Assembly: GCA_006226545.1 (NCBI GenBank)
Contig: SBGR01000007.1
Span: 1-47,255, forward strand
Length of the DNA stretch: 47,255 nt
Origin: Bacteroidota bacterium
GTDB lineage: Bacteria; Bacteroidota; Bacteroidia; UBA8524
Direction: 5' to 3'
The notes below the pieces were generated by a model. It saw only the letters and a list, made by a program, of their open reading frames with translations, did no database searches and had not been told where the DNA came from. Positions 16,920 to 26,333 of the stretch are shown here, in pieces; the stretch's first letter is position 1, and each line of letters begins with the position of its first letter. Both the position numbers and the translations under genes were made by a program.

Positions 16920-17484
16920 TTTCTGATTTTTCTTTTTCGTTTGATTGGAACGGCATTCCAAACAGTTTCAAAAGTTCGAGGCACTCTACGTCATTTTTCG
17001 CGGTGGTCACAAAAGTAATATCCATCCCGGTAATTCGTGGAGTTTTATCGATATTGATTTCTGGGAAGATAATTTGTTCTGTTACACCCATGGTATAGTT
17101 ACCGCGGCCGTCAAAACCTTTAACCTTCAAACCTTGGAAGTCACGTACACGTGGCAATGAGGTAGAAATCAAACGCTCGAGGAATTCGTACATTCTGTCT
17201 GAACGCAATGTTACACGGCTACCGATAGGCATTTTTTCTCTCAATTTGAAGTTGGAGATCGCCAATCTAGACATGGTTGGAACTGCTTTCTGACCAGCAA
17301 TGGTAGTCATTTCGTTTACAGCTGTATCTACCAATTTTTTATCGGCAGTAGCTTCACCCACACCTTGGTTCAAACAGATTTTCACCAAACGTGGAACTTC
17401 CATTACGTTTTTATAGTTGAACTTTTCCATCATAGCTTGACGTACTTTGTTCGCGTATTCTTCTTTTAATATCGGGGTGTACAT
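16912..17484 (-). CDS. rplE: 50S ribosomal protein L5
   Basis: L5 binds 5S rRNA and contacts P-site tRNA. The 190-residue protein has the conserved [16 protein letters not shown] near residue 31, and [26 protein letters not shown] and [10 protein letters not shown] further on. Its ATG overlaps the rplX stop by one base, and its end overlaps rpsN by 8 nt, so translation of the three is probably coupled. Confidence 0.99.
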   Translation of the reverse strand: MYTPILKEEYANKVRQAMMEKFNYKNVMEVPRLVKICLNQGVGEATADKKLVDTAVNEMTTIAGQKAVPTMSRLAISNFKLREKMPIGSRVTLRSDRMYEFLERLISTSLPRVRDFQGLKVKGFDGRGNYTMGVTEQIIFPEINIDKTPRITGMDITFVTTAKNDVECLELLKLFGMPFQSNEKEKSENG

Positions 17485-17795
17485 TACTTAATCTCCTCTC
17501 CTGATTTTTTAGAAACACGTACCAATTTACCGTCTTTACGCTCACGGCCTACGCGGGTAACGTTACCTTTTGCGTCAACCAACATAAGGTTAGACATGTG
17601 GATTGGTGCTTCTTTTTCGATAATTCCACCCTGGGTATTTTGTGCGTTTGGCTTAGTATGGCGTTTTACCATGTTTTTGCCTTCCACGATGGCTTTGTTG
17701 TCGCTAGGGATTACTCTAAGTACACGACCTTCCTGGCCTTTATGTTTGCCAGCGATGATCATCACTTTATCACCCTTTTTAATTTGCTGCTTCAC
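17484..17795 (-). CDS. rplX: 50S ribosomal protein L24
   Basis: L24 starts 50S assembly on 23S rRNA. The 103-residue KOW-domain protein begins with the motif [20 protein letters not shown] and continues with the typical [13 protein letters not shown] segment. It lies 28 nt after rplN and shares one base with rplE. Confidence 0.99.
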   Translation of the reverse strand: MKQQIKKGDKVMIIAGKHKGQEGRVLRVIPSDNKAIVEGKNMVKRHTKPNAQNTQGGIIEKEAPIHMSNLMLVDAKGNVTRVGRERKDGKLVRVSKKSGEEIK

Positions 17796-17823
17796 TGTGT
17801 TATAATTATGCAGTTAATACCTA

Positions 17824-18192
17824 TTATAATACCTCCGGAGCGAGGGAAACGATTTTCATAAATTGTTTATCGCGCAGCTCACGTGCTACCGGTCCGAAGA
17901 TACGAGTAGCTCTAGGCTCATCCGAAGCGTTCAAAAGCACGCAAGAATTATCGTCGAAACGGATATAAGATCCATCAGGGCGGCGTACTTCTTTTTTGGT
18001 TCTTACTACAACGGCTTTCGTTACAGAACCTTTTTTAATGTTACCGGAAGGAAGAGCTTCTTTAACTGTTACCACAATTTTGTCGCCCACTGAAGCATAA
18101 CGCTTACGGGTACCTCCGAGAACACGGATGCAAAGCACTTCTTTGGCTCCGCTGTTATCCGCTACTTTGAGTCTTGTTTCCTGTTGTACCAT
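17824..18192 (-). CDS. rplN: 50S ribosomal protein L14
   Basis: L14 lies at the subunit interface. The 122-residue sequence begins [19 protein letters not shown], shows [20 protein letters not shown], and ends REKLxxKF-like at [16 protein letters not shown]. Its position between rpsQ (9 nt gap) and rplX is canonical. Confidence 0.99.
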   Translation of the reverse strand: MVQQETRLKVADNSGAKEVLCIRVLGGTRKRYASVGDKIVVTVKEALPSGNIKKGSVTKAVVVRTKKEVRRPDGSYIRFDDNSCVLLNASDEPRATRIFGPVARELRDKQFMKIVSLAPEVL

Positions 18193-18201
18193 GGCTCTTT
18201 C

Positions 18202-18456
18202 TTACTTAGCTCTTTCAATAATTTCAACCAATCTCCATCTTTTGCTCTTGCTCAAAGGACGAGTTTCGCTCAAACGCACGATGTCGTTCAAGTTGCATTC
18301 GTTTTTCTCGTCATGGGCGTAGAACTTGGAGGTCTTCTTCACGAACTTCGGATATTTTGGATGCTTCATCCTTCTTTCAACAGTCACCACAATGGATTTA
18401 TCCATTTTATTGCTGACTACCTTACCGATTATTTCTTTTCTTACGTTTCTTTCCAT
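18202..18456 (-). CDS. rpsQ: 30S ribosomal protein S17
   Basis: S17 binds the 5' domain of 16S rRNA. The 84-residue OB-fold protein has the signature [19 protein letters not shown] near the N-terminus and ends with [19 protein letters not shown]. It lies 12 nt after rpmC. Confidence 0.99.
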   Translation of the reverse strand: MERNVRKEIIGKVVSNKMDKSIVVTVERRMKHPKYPKFVKKTSKFYAHDEKNECNLNDIVRLSETRPLSKSKRWRLVEIIERAK

Positions 18457-18468
18457 TTTACTCCGATT

Positions 18469-18660
18469 TTAGCCGTTTTTTCTGGCGCTCAATTCCGTCA
18501 GATAACGGGCAATCAATTGTCTGGAAGCTTTAAGCTTCATTGGATTTTCAATTGGAGAAACTACGTGATTGAATTTCATCTTTGTGTAAAGAGCCTTTTC
18601 TTCCTTAAGCTTCTCAACGATCTCCTCTGTGGTCAAGCCTTTTATATCTTGGTATTTCAT
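18469..18660 (-). CDS. rpmC: 50S ribosomal protein L29
   Basis: L29 lies near the exit tunnel and helps dock nascent-chain factors. The 63-residue two-helix protein starts MKYQDIKGLTTEEIVEKL and ends with the conserved RQLIARYLTELSARKNG. It begins 4 nt after the rplP stop. Confidence 0.98.
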   Translation of the reverse strand: MKYQDIKGLTTEEIVEKLKEEKALYTKMKFNHVVSPIENPMKLKASRQLIARYLTELSARKNG

Positions 18661-18664
18661 GATC

Positions 18665-19087
18665 TTACTCCTCTACGTAATCATGTTTAACAACAAACTT
18701 GGTAGCAACAGGCAGTTTCTGTGCTGCAAGTCTCAATGCCTCTTTGGCAACTTCGAGAGGTACACCTTCTGCTTCGAACATGATAGTTCCCGGCTTGATG
18801 CACGCTACCCAATACTCAGGAGCACCCTTACCTTTACCCATCCTTACCTCCAATGGTTTCTTGGTGATTGGCTTGTCAGGGAAAATACGAATCCACACTT
18901 TACCTTCCCTTTTCATGTAACGGGTTAAGGCAATACGGGCGGCTTCGATTTGGCGAGAGGTTATAAAACTCGTCTCCAATGACTTCAGACCAAATGTTCC
19001 GAAGGCGATTTGGTGTCCTCTGGAAGCAACACCTTTAATTCTGCCTTTTTGTTGCTTCCTAAATTTTGTTCTTCTTGGCTGTAACAT
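18665..19087 (-). CDS. rplP: 50S ribosomal protein L16
   Basis: L16 organises the A-site side of the 50S subunit. The 140-residue sequence begins [16 protein letters not shown]. It contains GFGLKSLE-like [40 protein letters not shown] and the conserved [11 protein letters not shown]. It starts 22 nt after the rpsC stop. Confidence 0.99.
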   Translation of the reverse strand: MLQPRRTKFRKQQKGRIKGVASRGHQIAFGTFGLKSLETSFITSRQIEAARIALTRYMKREGKVWIRIFPDKPITKKPLEVRMGKGKGAPEYWVACIKPGTIMFEAEGVPLEVAKEALRLAAQKLPVATKFVVKHDYVEE

Positions 19088-19109
19088 CGCTCAAAAATCT
19101 TTCTCTTAA

Positions 19110-19850
19110 TTACTTATCGTTTCTTCTCTTTCTGCCGCCTCTTCTTCTGTCGCCAGCTGCAGCGTTTCCGCCACCTCTAGGACCTCTTTCTTCCTTCATT
19201 CCGAAGTTAGGAGACAGGTCACGTTTACCGTATACTTCACCTTTACAGATCCATACTTTTACGCCAATCTTACCGTAAACGGTCAATGATTCAACGATAG
19301 CATAGTCGATATCTGAACGTAAAGTATGCAGTGGAGTTCTTCCTTCCTTGTAGGTTTCAGAACGAGCCATCTCAGCACCGTTCAAACGTCCGCTTACCAT
19401 AATTTTGATACCGGCAGCACTCATACGCATGGTAGAGGCAATGGCACTTTTAATCGCTCTCTTGTAAGATACACGAGCTTCAATTTGGTTAGCGATAGAC
19501 TCCGCTACAAGGTAGGCGTCTAATTCAGGTCTTTTGATTTCAAAGATGTTGATCTGAACGTCTTTTTTAGTAAGCTTCTTGATCTCTTCTTTGATTTTAT
19601 CTACTTCACTTCCTTGTTTACCGATAACGATACCCGGACGTGAAGTGTGGATGGTAATGATAATTCTCTTCAGAGTTCTTTCAATCACCACGCGAGAAAT
19701 ACCACCTTTCGGGATACGAGCGCTGATGTATCTTCTGATTTTATCATCCTCTACTAGTTTCTCAGCGAAGTTCTTTCCACCATACCAGTTGGAATCCCAT
19801 CCTCTGATGATACCCAGTCTAAGGCTTATTGGATTTACTTTTTGTCCCAT
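19110..19850 (-). CDS. rpsC: 30S ribosomal protein S3
   Basis: S3 forms part of the mRNA entry tunnel and its helicase activity. The 246-residue protein begins [20 protein letters not shown]. It carries the KH domain ([20 protein letters not shown], near residues 74-93) and the C-terminal [12 protein letters not shown] domain, and ends in a Gly/Arg-rich basic tail. It lies 4 nt after rplV. Confidence 0.99.
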   Translation of the reverse strand: MGQKVNPISLRLGIIRGWDSNWYGGKNFAEKLVEDDKIRRYISARIPKGGISRVVIERTLKRIIITIHTSRPGIVIGKQGSEVDKIKEEIKKLTKKDVQINIFEIKRPELDAYLVAESIANQIEARVSYKRAIKSAIASTMRMSAAGIKIMVSGRLNGAEMARSETYKEGRTPLHTLRSDIDYAIVESLTVYGKIGVKVWICKGEVYGKRDLSPNFGMKEERGPRGGGNAAAGDRRRGGRKRRNDK

Positions 19851-19854
19851 ATTC

Positions 19855-20214
19855 TTAGTTCTCTGAAGACTGTTTACTGTCCACTACAATTGTTACGTGA
19901 TTGGATCTTTTTCTGATCCTGTGTGCTCTACCTTGAGGTGCTGGTTGGATACGTTTCAACATACGACCACCGTCGACAAAAACGGTTTTAACGTACAATT
20001 CACTATCCTCAGCTTTGGAGCCTGCGTTCTTCTGTTCCCAGTTAGCGACAGCAGAGCGAAGAAGTTTTTCAACCAGGTAAGCATAAGCTTGTTTCTGGTT
20101 AAACTTCAGCATGCTCATCGCAATATCAACTCGTTTGCCACGAATCTGGTTTGCTACCAAGCGCATCTTGCGAGGCGACATTGGGCAATTGTTCAATTTA
20201 GCTACTGCTTCCAT
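19855..20214 (-). CDS. rplV: 50S ribosomal protein L22
   Basis: L22 lines the exit tunnel. The 119-residue protein has [20 protein letters not shown] at the N-terminus. The C-terminal hairpin [20 protein letters not shown] projects into the tunnel. It sits between rpsS (7 nt gap) and rpsC (4 nt gap). Confidence 0.99.
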   Translation of the reverse strand: MEAVAKLNNCPMSPRKMRLVANQIRGKRVDIAMSMLKFNQKQAYAYLVEKLLRSAVANWEQKNAGSKAEDSELYVKTVFVDGGRMLKRIQPAPQGRAHRIRKRSNHVTIVVDSKQSSEN

Positions 20215-20221
20215 TCCTCAA

Positions 20222-20482
20222 TTACTTAGTTGGGTGAGACTTAAAGGATCTGGTTGGTGCGAATTCGCCCAGTTTATGACCCACCATGTTTTCCGTTACG
20301 TATACCGGAATAAATTTATTACCGTTATGAACCGCGAAGGTGTGTCCAACGAAATCTGGAGTAATCATAGATCTTCTTGACCAGGTCTTAATTACAGATT
20401 TCTTTTTGCCTTCATTCATGTCGAGTACTCGTTTTTCGAGCTTGATGTCGACAAAAGGTCCTTTTTTTAATGATCTAGCCAT
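20222..20482 (-). CDS. rpsS: 30S ribosomal protein S19
   Basis: S19 is in the 30S head with S13. The 86-residue protein begins [19 protein letters not shown] and includes [21 protein letters not shown] and [19 protein letters not shown]. All are standard for the family. It lies 3 nt after rplB. Confidence 0.99.
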   Translation of the reverse strand: MARSLKKGPFVDIKLEKRVLDMNEGKKKSVIKTWSRRSMITPDFVGHTFAVHNGNKFIPVYVTENMVGHKLGEFAPTRSFKSHPTK

Positions 20483-20485
20483 ACC

Positions 20486-21310
20486 TTATTTTTTCCTTTT
20501 CTCCAGGATATATTTGTTAGACGCTTTTTTCTTATCACGGGTCTTGGCACCTTTAGCCAATTTACCTGTACGTGAACGTGGATGTCCTCCAGAAGAACGA
20601 CCTTCACCACCACCCATTGGGTGATCAACAGGGTTCATTGCAACACCACGAACACGTGGTCTTCTACCAAGCCATCTTGATCTACCTGCTTTACCAGATA
20701 CCACCTGGTTATGCATCGTATTTGATACAACACCCATGGTAGCCATACAAGTAGCCAAAATCAAACGCATTTCACCAGAAGGCAATTTGATCGCTGCAAA
20801 TTTACCGTCGCGGTTTTGCAATACAGCGTAGTTTCCTGCGCTACGAACGATTTTACCACCTTGACCAGGGTTCAATTCGATGTTGTGAATTTCAGAACCC
20901 AAAGGCATTTCGCTCAAGTACATTGCGTTGCCCACTTCAGGAGTTACACCTGAACCGGCTTGTACGGTAGCACCAACTTTCAATCCTTTAGGAGCAATGA
21001 TGTATCTTTTCTCACCATCAGCATAGTAAAGCAAAGCAATAAATGCTGAACGGTTTGGATCGTATTCAATCGCTTTTACCGTAGCAGGTACATTGTGTTT
21101 ATCGCGTTTGAAGTCGATAATACGGTACTTCTGCTTATGACCGCCACCTACATAGCGCATGGTCATTTTACCGGAGTTATTACGTCCCCCTGATTTTTTG
21201 CGAGAAGCTATGAGGCTTCTTTCAGGAGTAGATGCAGTAATCTCCTCGAAAGTATTGGCAACCTTAAAACGGGTGCCGGGAGTCATTGGTCTTAATCTTC
21301 TTACTGCCAT
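20486..21310 (-). CDS. rplB: 50S ribosomal protein L2
   Basis: L2 is needed for subunit joining and peptidyl transferase function. The 274-residue protein has the N-terminal [18 protein letters not shown], the RNA-binding core and the C-terminal [20 protein letters not shown], which holds the conserved histidine. It lies 3 nt after rplW. Confidence 0.99.
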   Translation of the reverse strand: MAVRRLRPMTPGTRFKVANTFEEITASTPERSLIASRKKSGGRNNSGKMTMRYVGGGHKQKYRIIDFKRDKHNVPATVKAIEYDPNRSAFIALLYYADGEKRYIIAPKGLKVGATVQAGSGVTPEVGNAMYLSEMPLGSEIHNIELNPGQGGKIVRSAGNYAVLQNRDGKFAAIKLPSGEMRLILATCMATMGVVSNTMHNQVVSGKAGRSRWLGRRPRVRGVAMNPVDHPMGGGEGRSSGGHPRSRTGKLAKGAKTRDKKKASNKYILEKRKK

Positions 21311-21313
21311 CTC

Positions 21314-21607
21314 TTAAATATTTTCGAAGAAATCAATCTTCTGTCCATCCTTCAATGTAACGATAGCCTTTTTGTACGCGGCATTTCTACCTCTTACGAA
21401 ACCGGCTGTTTTCGTGTACTTCTCTTTTCTTTTGCCCGCAACGATCATGGTGTTGATACGTGTTACGTCAACTCCATACATCTGCTCAATCTCAGCTTTG
21501 ATTTGGCTTTTGCTGGCATATCTGTCAACAATAAAACCAATGCTACCAAGCTTGTCAGAAGCAAGAGTCATTTTCTCTGTAATCAAGGGCTTCTTTAGTA
21601 CGCTCAT
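21314..21607 (-). CDS. rplW: 50S ribosomal protein L23
   Basis: L23 is a main docking site for trigger factor and SRP at the tunnel exit. The 97-residue sequence begins MSVLKKPLITEKMTLAS and has ASKSQIKAEIEQMYGVDVTR and the VAGKRKEKYTKTAGFVRGR loop. It is separated from rplD by one base. Confidence 0.99.
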   Translation of the reverse strand: MSVLKKPLITEKMTLASDKLGSIGFIVDRYASKSQIKAEIEQMYGVDVTRINTMIVAGKRKEKYTKTAGFVRGRNAAYKKAIVTLKDGQKIDFFENI

Positions 21608-21608
21608 C

Positions 21609-22238
21609 TTACTTGCTTAAAATATCCTGAATTATTTTCACTGAATTCTCAGACAGAACTAAGTTTTGCGCGTTCATTATCTGGTAGGTGTTCAGGTCAC
21701 TAGCTACCAATACTTTTGAATGCGGCAAGTTTCTGCCAGAGAGGTATACATTCTTGTTGTGCTCAGCTACAACCATCAAAGATTTTTTACCAGCCAAGTT
21801 GAGGTTACTCAAAATGTTGATGTACTCTTTGGTTTTAGGTGTATCAAGCGTGAAGTCTTCAACAATAGTTACAGCTTCGCCTTTCAGCTTGTAAATCAAG
21901 GCTGAGATACGGGCATTTTGCTTCAACTTTTTGTTCAATTTGAAGTCGTAGTTACGCGGTTGAGGACCGTGAACGCGTCCACCACCTTTAAACAAAGGTG
22001 ATTTCATGCTACCTGCACGAGCTCCGCCGGTTCCCTTTTGTCTTTTCAGCTTTTTAGTAGTACGCGCTACATCAGCACGTGCTTTAGCTGCATGGGTACC
22101 TTGTCTTTGAGCAGCCAGGTACTGTTTAACGTCAAGATAGATCGCATGGTCATTAGGCTCCATTCCGAAAATCTCGTCAGAGAAATTTACCTTTCTTCCG
22201 GTATCAGTTCCCTGAATATTTACTACGTTCAGTTCCAT
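21609..22238 (-). CDS. rplD: 50S ribosomal protein L4
   Basis: L4 extends a loop into the exit tunnel and represses the S10 operon in E. coli. The 209-residue protein has KRQKGTGGARAGSMKSPLFK and GGGRVHGPQPRNYDFKLNKK (the tunnel loop) and a C-terminal Rossmann-like part with LAGKKSLMVVAEHNKNVYLS. It lies 3 nt after rplC. Confidence 0.99.
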   Translation of the reverse strand: MELNVVNIQGTDTGRKVNFSDEIFGMEPNDHAIYLDVKQYLAAQRQGTHAAKARADVARTTKKLKRQKGTGGARAGSMKSPLFKGGGRVHGPQPRNYDFKLNKKLKQNARISALIYKLKGEAVTIVEDFTLDTPKTKEYINILSNLNLAGKKSLMVVAEHNKNVYLSGRNLPHSKVLVASDLNTYQIMNAQNLVLSENSVKIIQDILSK

Positions 22239-22241
22239 CTT

Positions 22242-22871
22242 TTATTTCTCCACAATTACATATGAACCCTTAGGACCAGGAACCGCACCTTTAAGTACAA
22301 GCAAGTTCTGCTCCTTCATTACTTTCATTACTACGAGGTTAACCATCTTAACACGTTTACCTCCATCACGACCAGCCATACGCATTCCTTTGAATACTTT
22401 TGAAGGCCATGAAGACGCACCGATAGATCCCGGCGCTCTCAAACGGTTATGCTGACCGTGTGTTTGCATACCCACACCGCTAAAGCCGTGGCGCTTAACA
22501 ACACCTTGGAAACCTTTACCTTTTGAGGTACCAACTACGTCTACAAACTCACCTTCAGTGAAGATATCAACGGTAATGGTATCACCCATTTTAAGGTCGC
22601 TTTCCGCATCAGCACGGAAGTTTCTGATTTCGATAACCTTTGCTTTTGCTTCGGTATTTGCTTTTGCAAAATGGCCTTTAGCAGCTGCAGTAGTATTCTT
22701 TTCTTTTTTATCGCCGTAAGCAATCTGGATAGCGTTGTATCCTTCGTTTTCCTTGTTTTTAAGCTGTGTTACCACGCAAGGACCGGCTTCAATCACCGTA
22801 CAAGCTACATTCTTACCATCTTCGGTAAAAATGCTTGTCATACCCACTTTTTTTCCAATGATCCCTAACAT
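22242..22871 (-). CDS. rplC: 50S ribosomal protein L3
   Basis: L3 begins 50S assembly and reaches the peptidyl transferase centre. The 209-residue protein starts [20 protein letters not shown]. It contains the conserved loop [20 protein letters not shown] with the methylation-type Gln in [18 protein letters not shown]. It lies 4 nt after rpsJ. Confidence 0.99.
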   Translation of the reverse strand: MLGIIGKKVGMTSIFTEDGKNVACTVIEAGPCVVTQLKNKENEGYNAIQIAYGDKKEKNTTAAAKGHFAKANTEAKAKVIEIRNFRADAESDLKMGDTITVDIFTEGEFVDVVGTSKGKGFQGVVKRHGFSGVGMQTHGQHNRLRAPGSIGASSWPSKVFKGMRMAGRDGGKRVKMVNLVVMKVMKEQNLLVLKGAVPGPKGSYVIVEK

Positions 22872-22875
22872 CTTA

Positions 22876-23184
22876 CTAAACTTTAATTTCTACGTCAACG
22901 CCGCTAGGCAACTCAAGTTTCATCAAAGCGTCTACAGTTTTAGATGTAGAGCTGTAGATATCAAGAAGTCTCTTGTAAGAGCAGATTTGGAATTGCTCTC
23001 TTGCTTTCTTGTTCACGTGAGGTGACTTCAGCACAGTGAATATTTTCTTTTCAGTCGGGAGCGGGATAGGACCGCTGATTACAGCGCCCGTAGCCTTCAC
23101 CGTTTTTACGATCTTTTCAGCAGACTTGTCTACCAAGTTGTAATCGTAAGATTTCAGTTTAATCCTAATTTTCTGACTAACCAT
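22876..23184 (-). CDS. rpsJ: 30S ribosomal protein S10
   Basis: S10 sits in the 30S head and also acts in antitermination with NusB. The 102-residue sequence begins [19 protein letters not shown]. It has [20 protein letters not shown] and ends [16 protein letters not shown]. It follows fusA by 5 nt, with no separate leader, so the S10 part here is continuous with the str part. Confidence 0.99.
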   Translation of the reverse strand: MVSQKIRIKLKSYDYNLVDKSAEKIVKTVKATGAVISGPIPLPTEKKIFTVLKSPHVNKKAREQFQICSYKRLLDIYSSTSKTVDALMKLELPSGVDVEIKV

Positions 23185-23189
23185 TGTCC

Positions 23190-25292
23190 TTATGCGTTAA
23201 CAGCTTTACCGTTCAATTTTGCTAATACGTCGTCTGCGATACCTTTAGGAACCTCAGCGTAATGAGAGAATTCCATTGTAGATGTTGCACGACCTGATGT
23301 GATTGTTCTTAATGCGGTTACGTAACCAAACATTTCAGAGAGTGGAACTTTGGCTTTAACAACCTGAGCATTACCTCTGCTGTCTACACCTTCCATCTGA
23401 CCTCTTCTCTTGTTCAAGTCACCCATTACATCACCCATGTTTTCTTCTGGAGTGATAACCTCCAATTTCATGATAGGCTCAAGTAATACCGGCTTAGCTT
23501 TTCTAGATGCTTCTTTGAAAGCCATCTTAGCTGCCAATTCGAATGACAATGAATCAGAGTCAACCGCGTGGAATGAACCGTCGAACAAACGAACTTTCAA
23601 GCTATCGACTTTAAATCCGGCCAAAACACCGTTTTCCATAGCTGCTCTAAATCCTTTTTCAACTGAAGGGATGTATTCTTTTGGAATAGCACCACCCACG
23701 ATTTCATTCACAAATTGCAATCCTTCTTTTCCTTCGTCGGCTGGTCCGAGTTCCACTTGGATATCGGCAAATTTACCACGACCACCAGATTGCTTTTTGT
23801 AAGTCTCACGGTGAGTTACACTACCGGTGATAGCTTCTTTGTAAGCTACCTGAGGAGCACCTTGGTTACATTCAACCTTGAACTCACGTTTCAAACGGTC
23901 CAAGATGATATCCAAGTGAAGCTCACCCATACCTTGGATAATAGTCTGTCCGGTTTCCTCATCCGTAAAGGCACGGAAGGTAGGATCCTCTTCAGTCAAT
24001 TTAGCCAAAGCCATACCCAATCTGTCTACGTCAGCCTGAGTTTTTGGCTCGATAGCCAAACCGATAACCGGCTCAGGGAAGATCATAGATTCCAAAACGA
24101 TTGGATTCTTTTCGTCACAGAGGGTATCCCCTGTTTTGATATCTTTAAATCCAACTACCGCAGCGATGTCTCCAGCGCCAAGTGATTCAATTGGATTTTG
24201 CTTGTTAGCGTGCATTTGGAAGATACGTGAGATACGTTCTTTGTTGCCGCTACGAGTATTCAATACATAAGAACCTGAGTTCAATAAACCAGAGTAAGCT
24301 CTTACGAAAGCCAAACGACCTACGAATGGGTCAGTTGCAATCTTAAATGCTAAACCAGCAAATGGTTCTTTGAAATCCGGCTTACGAGAAAGTTCAGCAC
24401 CGGTATCAGGGTGTGTACCTTTGATGTTATCACGATCCAATGGAGAAGGCATGATTTCCATAACCAAATCCAACATGGTTTGAACACCTTTGTTCTTGAA
24501 TGAAGAACCGCAAACCATTGGAGTCAATTTCAAATCGATGGTAGCTGCACGAAGCGCTGCCAAAATCTCAGCTTCAGTGATTGAATCTGGATCTTCGAAG
24601 TATTTCTCCATCAAGGTATCGTCGTACTCAGAAACTGTTTCGAGCAATTTCTCTCTGTACTCCGTTGCTTCCTCCATCATATCTTCTGGGATAGGCACCT
24701 CTTGGAAGGTCATACCTTTGCTTTCTTCATCCCAGATGATACCGCGGAAGTTGATCAAGTCAACAACCCCTTTGAAGGTATCTTCGCTACCGATAGGTAA
24801 CTGGAGTGGAACGGCTTTACCGTCCAACATTTCATTTACTTGTTTGCACACGTTCAAGAAGTCAGCTCCTTGACGGTCCATTTTATTTACGAAACCAACA
24901 CGAGCAACTTTGTAGTTGTCGGCCAAACGCCAGTTAGTTTCAGACTGTGGTTCTACGCCATCAACCGCTGAGAACAAAAACACCAGACCATCCAAAACAC
25001 GCAATGAGCGGTTTACCTCTACGGTAAAGTCAACGTGACCCGGAGTGTCAATAATGTTAATCTGGTATTTCTGGTCTCTATAGTTCCAGAATACCGTTGT
25101 TGCAGCGGATGTAATGGTAATACCACGCTCCTGCTCCTGCACCATCCAGTCCATGGTTGCAGCGCCATCATGCACTTCACCGATCTTGTGGTTCACACCT
25201 GCATAATACAGGATACGCTCGGTAGTAGTAGTCTTACCAGCGTCAATGTGGGCCGCAATCCCGATGTTTCTTGTGTATCTTAAATCTTTCAT
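23190..25292 (-). CDS. fusA: Elongation factor G
   Basis: EF-G is the GTPase for ribosomal translocation and, with RRF, recycling. The 700-residue protein has the G1 motif [12 protein letters not shown] (residues 14-25), switch [14 protein letters not shown] and the NKMD guanine-binding motif. Domains III to V follow, with [20 protein letters not shown] in domain IV. The length is normal. It lies between rpsG and rpsJ. tuf, its usual neighbour in other phyla, is absent. Confidence 0.99.
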   Translation of the reverse strand: MKDLRYTRNIGIAAHIDAGKTTTTERILYYAGVNHKIGEVHDGAATMDWMVQEQERGITITSAATTVFWNYRDQKYQINIIDTPGHVDFTVEVNRSLRVLDGLVFLFSAVDGVEPQSETNWRLADNYKVARVGFVNKMDRQGADFLNVCKQVNEMLDGKAVPLQLPIGSEDTFKGVVDLINFRGIIWDEESKGMTFQEVPIPEDMMEEATEYREKLLETVSEYDDTLMEKYFEDPDSITEAEILAALRAATIDLKLTPMVCGSSFKNKGVQTMLDLVMEIMPSPLDRDNIKGTHPDTGAELSRKPDFKEPFAGLAFKIATDPFVGRLAFVRAYSGLLNSGSYVLNTRSGNKERISRIFQMHANKQNPIESLGAGDIAAVVGFKDIKTGDTLCDEKNPIVLESMIFPEPVIGLAIEPKTQADVDRLGMALAKLTEEDPTFRAFTDEETGQTIIQGMGELHLDIILDRLKREFKVECNQGAPQVAYKEAITGSVTHRETYKKQSGGRGKFADIQVELGPADEGKEGLQFVNEIVGGAIPKEYIPSVEKGFRAAMENGVLAGFKVDSLKVRLFDGSFHAVDSDSLSFELAAKMAFKEASRKAKPVLLEPIMKLEVITPEENMGDVMGDLNKRRGQMEGVDSRGNAQVVKAKVPLSEMFGYVTALRTITSGRATSTMEFSHYAEVPKGIADDVLAKLNGKAVNA

Positions 25293-25324
25293 TTTATGGT
25301 TGATGTACCTTGTATACTTGTTTA

Positions 25325-25792
25325 CTAAACTCTGAAGTGAGAGAAAGCTTTGTTCGCTTCAGCCATACGGTGCGTATCGTCTTTTTTCTTTACAGAAGCA
25401 CCTTCACCTTTAGAAGCAGCAATGATCTCAGCAGCTAATTTTTCAGGATAAGATTTTTCGTTACGCTTACGTGAATAATCAATCATCCACTTCATGCCTT
25501 GAGCGATACGACGATCAGCCGGTACTTCGATAGGAATTTGGAAGGTAGCACCACCCACACGGCGAGCTTTAACTTCTACTGAAGGCATCACGTTGTTCAA
25601 CGCTTTTTTCCAAACATCAATGCCGCGTTCCTGCGCTTTGCTCTCAACAATGTCGATGGCATCGTAGAAAATGCGGAAAGCGACGGTTTTTTTACCGTCG
25701 TACATCATGTTATTTACAAACCTGGTTACCAAGGTATCACTGAACCTAGGATCAGGAGTGAGGATTCTCTTTTTTGCTTTTGACTTTCTCAT
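25325..25792 (-). CDS. rpsG: 30S ribosomal protein S7
   Basis: S7 nucleates the 30S head and lines the E site. The 155-residue protein begins [19 protein letters not shown]. It contains the conserved [20 protein letters not shown] and PVEVxxDRR-like [18 protein letters not shown], and ends KAFSHFRV. It lies 32 nt before fusA and 16 nt after rpsL. Confidence 0.99.
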   Translation of the reverse strand: MRKSKAKKRILTPDPRFSDTLVTRFVNNMMYDGKKTVAFRIFYDAIDIVESKAQERGIDVWKKALNNVMPSVEVKARRVGGATFQIPIEVPADRRIAQGMKWMIDYSRKRNEKSYPEKLAAEIIAASKGEGASVKKKDDTHRMAEANKAFSHFRV

Positions 25793-25808
25793 CTGTCGTT
25801 AACCAATA

Positions 25809-26192
25809 TTATTTAGCAGCCGCTTTCGGACGCTTTGCTCCGTATTTGGATCTTCTTTGTTTTCTTCCTTCAACACCCGCAGTATCTAAAGCACCGCGAA
25901 CGATGTGGTATCTTACACCTGGCAAATCCTTCACCCTTCCACCACGTACTAATACGATGGAGTGTTCCTGGAGGTTATGACCTTCACCCGGGATATAAGC
26001 GTTGATTTCCTTACCATTGGTTAACCTTACCCTGGCTACTTTACGCATAGCTGAGTTTGGTTTCTTTGGTGTTGTGGTGTAAACACGGGTACAAACACCC
26101 CTTCTTTGCGGGCAGGAATTCAATGCGGGTGACTTGCTTTTGTCAACAAGTGATTTGCGCCCTTTCCTTACTAATTGCTGTATGGTTGGCAT
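25809..26192 (-). CDS. rpsL: 30S ribosomal protein S12
   Basis: S12 controls decoding accuracy and is the streptomycin target. The 127-residue protein begins [15 protein letters not shown] and contains [20 protein letters not shown] and [20 protein letters not shown]. Both lysines tied to streptomycin sensitivity are present (the PKKP and RVKDL motifs), so a sensitive-type S12 is expected. It is the first gene of the 32-gene cluster and has the promoter at 26227-26257 upstream. Confidence 0.99.
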   Translation of the reverse strand: MPTIQQLVRKGRKSLVDKSKSPALNSCPQRRGVCTRVYTTTPKKPNSAMRKVARVRLTNGKEINAYIPGEGHNLQEHSIVLVRGGRVKDLPGVRYHIVRGALDTAGVEGRKQRRSKYGAKRPKAAAK

Positions 26193-26226
26193 ATTTTGTT
26201 CTCTATCGTCCTAAATTTAAGGACGG

Positions 26227-26257
26227 CAAAGGTAGGGCTAATTTCAATAAAAGCAAA
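26227..26257 (-). promoter_or_regulatory. Bacteroidota-type promoter for the ribosomal cluster
   Basis: On the minus strand, TTTG (26257-26254) is followed after exactly 19 nt by TACCTTTG (26234-26227). Both match the Bacteroidota consensus (TTTG and TAnnTTTG) completely. Transcription would start near 26220-26223, leaving a leader of about 30 nt before rpsL. Confidence 0.82.
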
Positions 26258-26263
26258 TAGGTA

Positions 26264-26279
26264 CCTGAAAATTTTCAGG
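26264..26279. repeat. 16-bp perfect palindrome upstream of the rpsL promoter
   Basis: CCTGAAAATTTTCAGG is a perfect palindrome lying 6 bp upstream of the -33 box of the ribosomal promoter and 25 bp from the topA terminator. It could be an operator or simply part of the AT-rich upstream region. No U-tract follows, so it is not a standard terminator. Confidence 0.6.
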
Positions 26280-26304
26280 CGAAAAGAATCAAAGAGTTAC
26301 GTTC

Positions 26305-26333
26305 AAAAAAGCGAAGGTTATTTCTTCGCTTTT
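26305..26333 (-). terminator. topA intrinsic terminator overlapping the coding end
   Basis: A perfect 10-bp stem is formed by 26307-26316 (AAAAGCGAAG) and 26324-26333 (CTTCGCTTTT), with loop GTTATTT. On the minus strand it continues into a U-tract (A run from 26305). The first arm encodes the last codons of topA, and the TAA stop codon lies in the loop. Confidence 0.85.

Noticed and set aside
16920..16961. Extended S14 with 14 more N-terminal residues
   Set aside because: S14 of the long class begins at MAKES, and the added part is the rplE coding sequence in another frame.
23190..25292. Possible EF-Tu or tandem elongation-factor arrangement next to fusA
   Set aside because: The sequence directly before rpsJ and after rpsG contains no tuf. 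Only EF-G is present.
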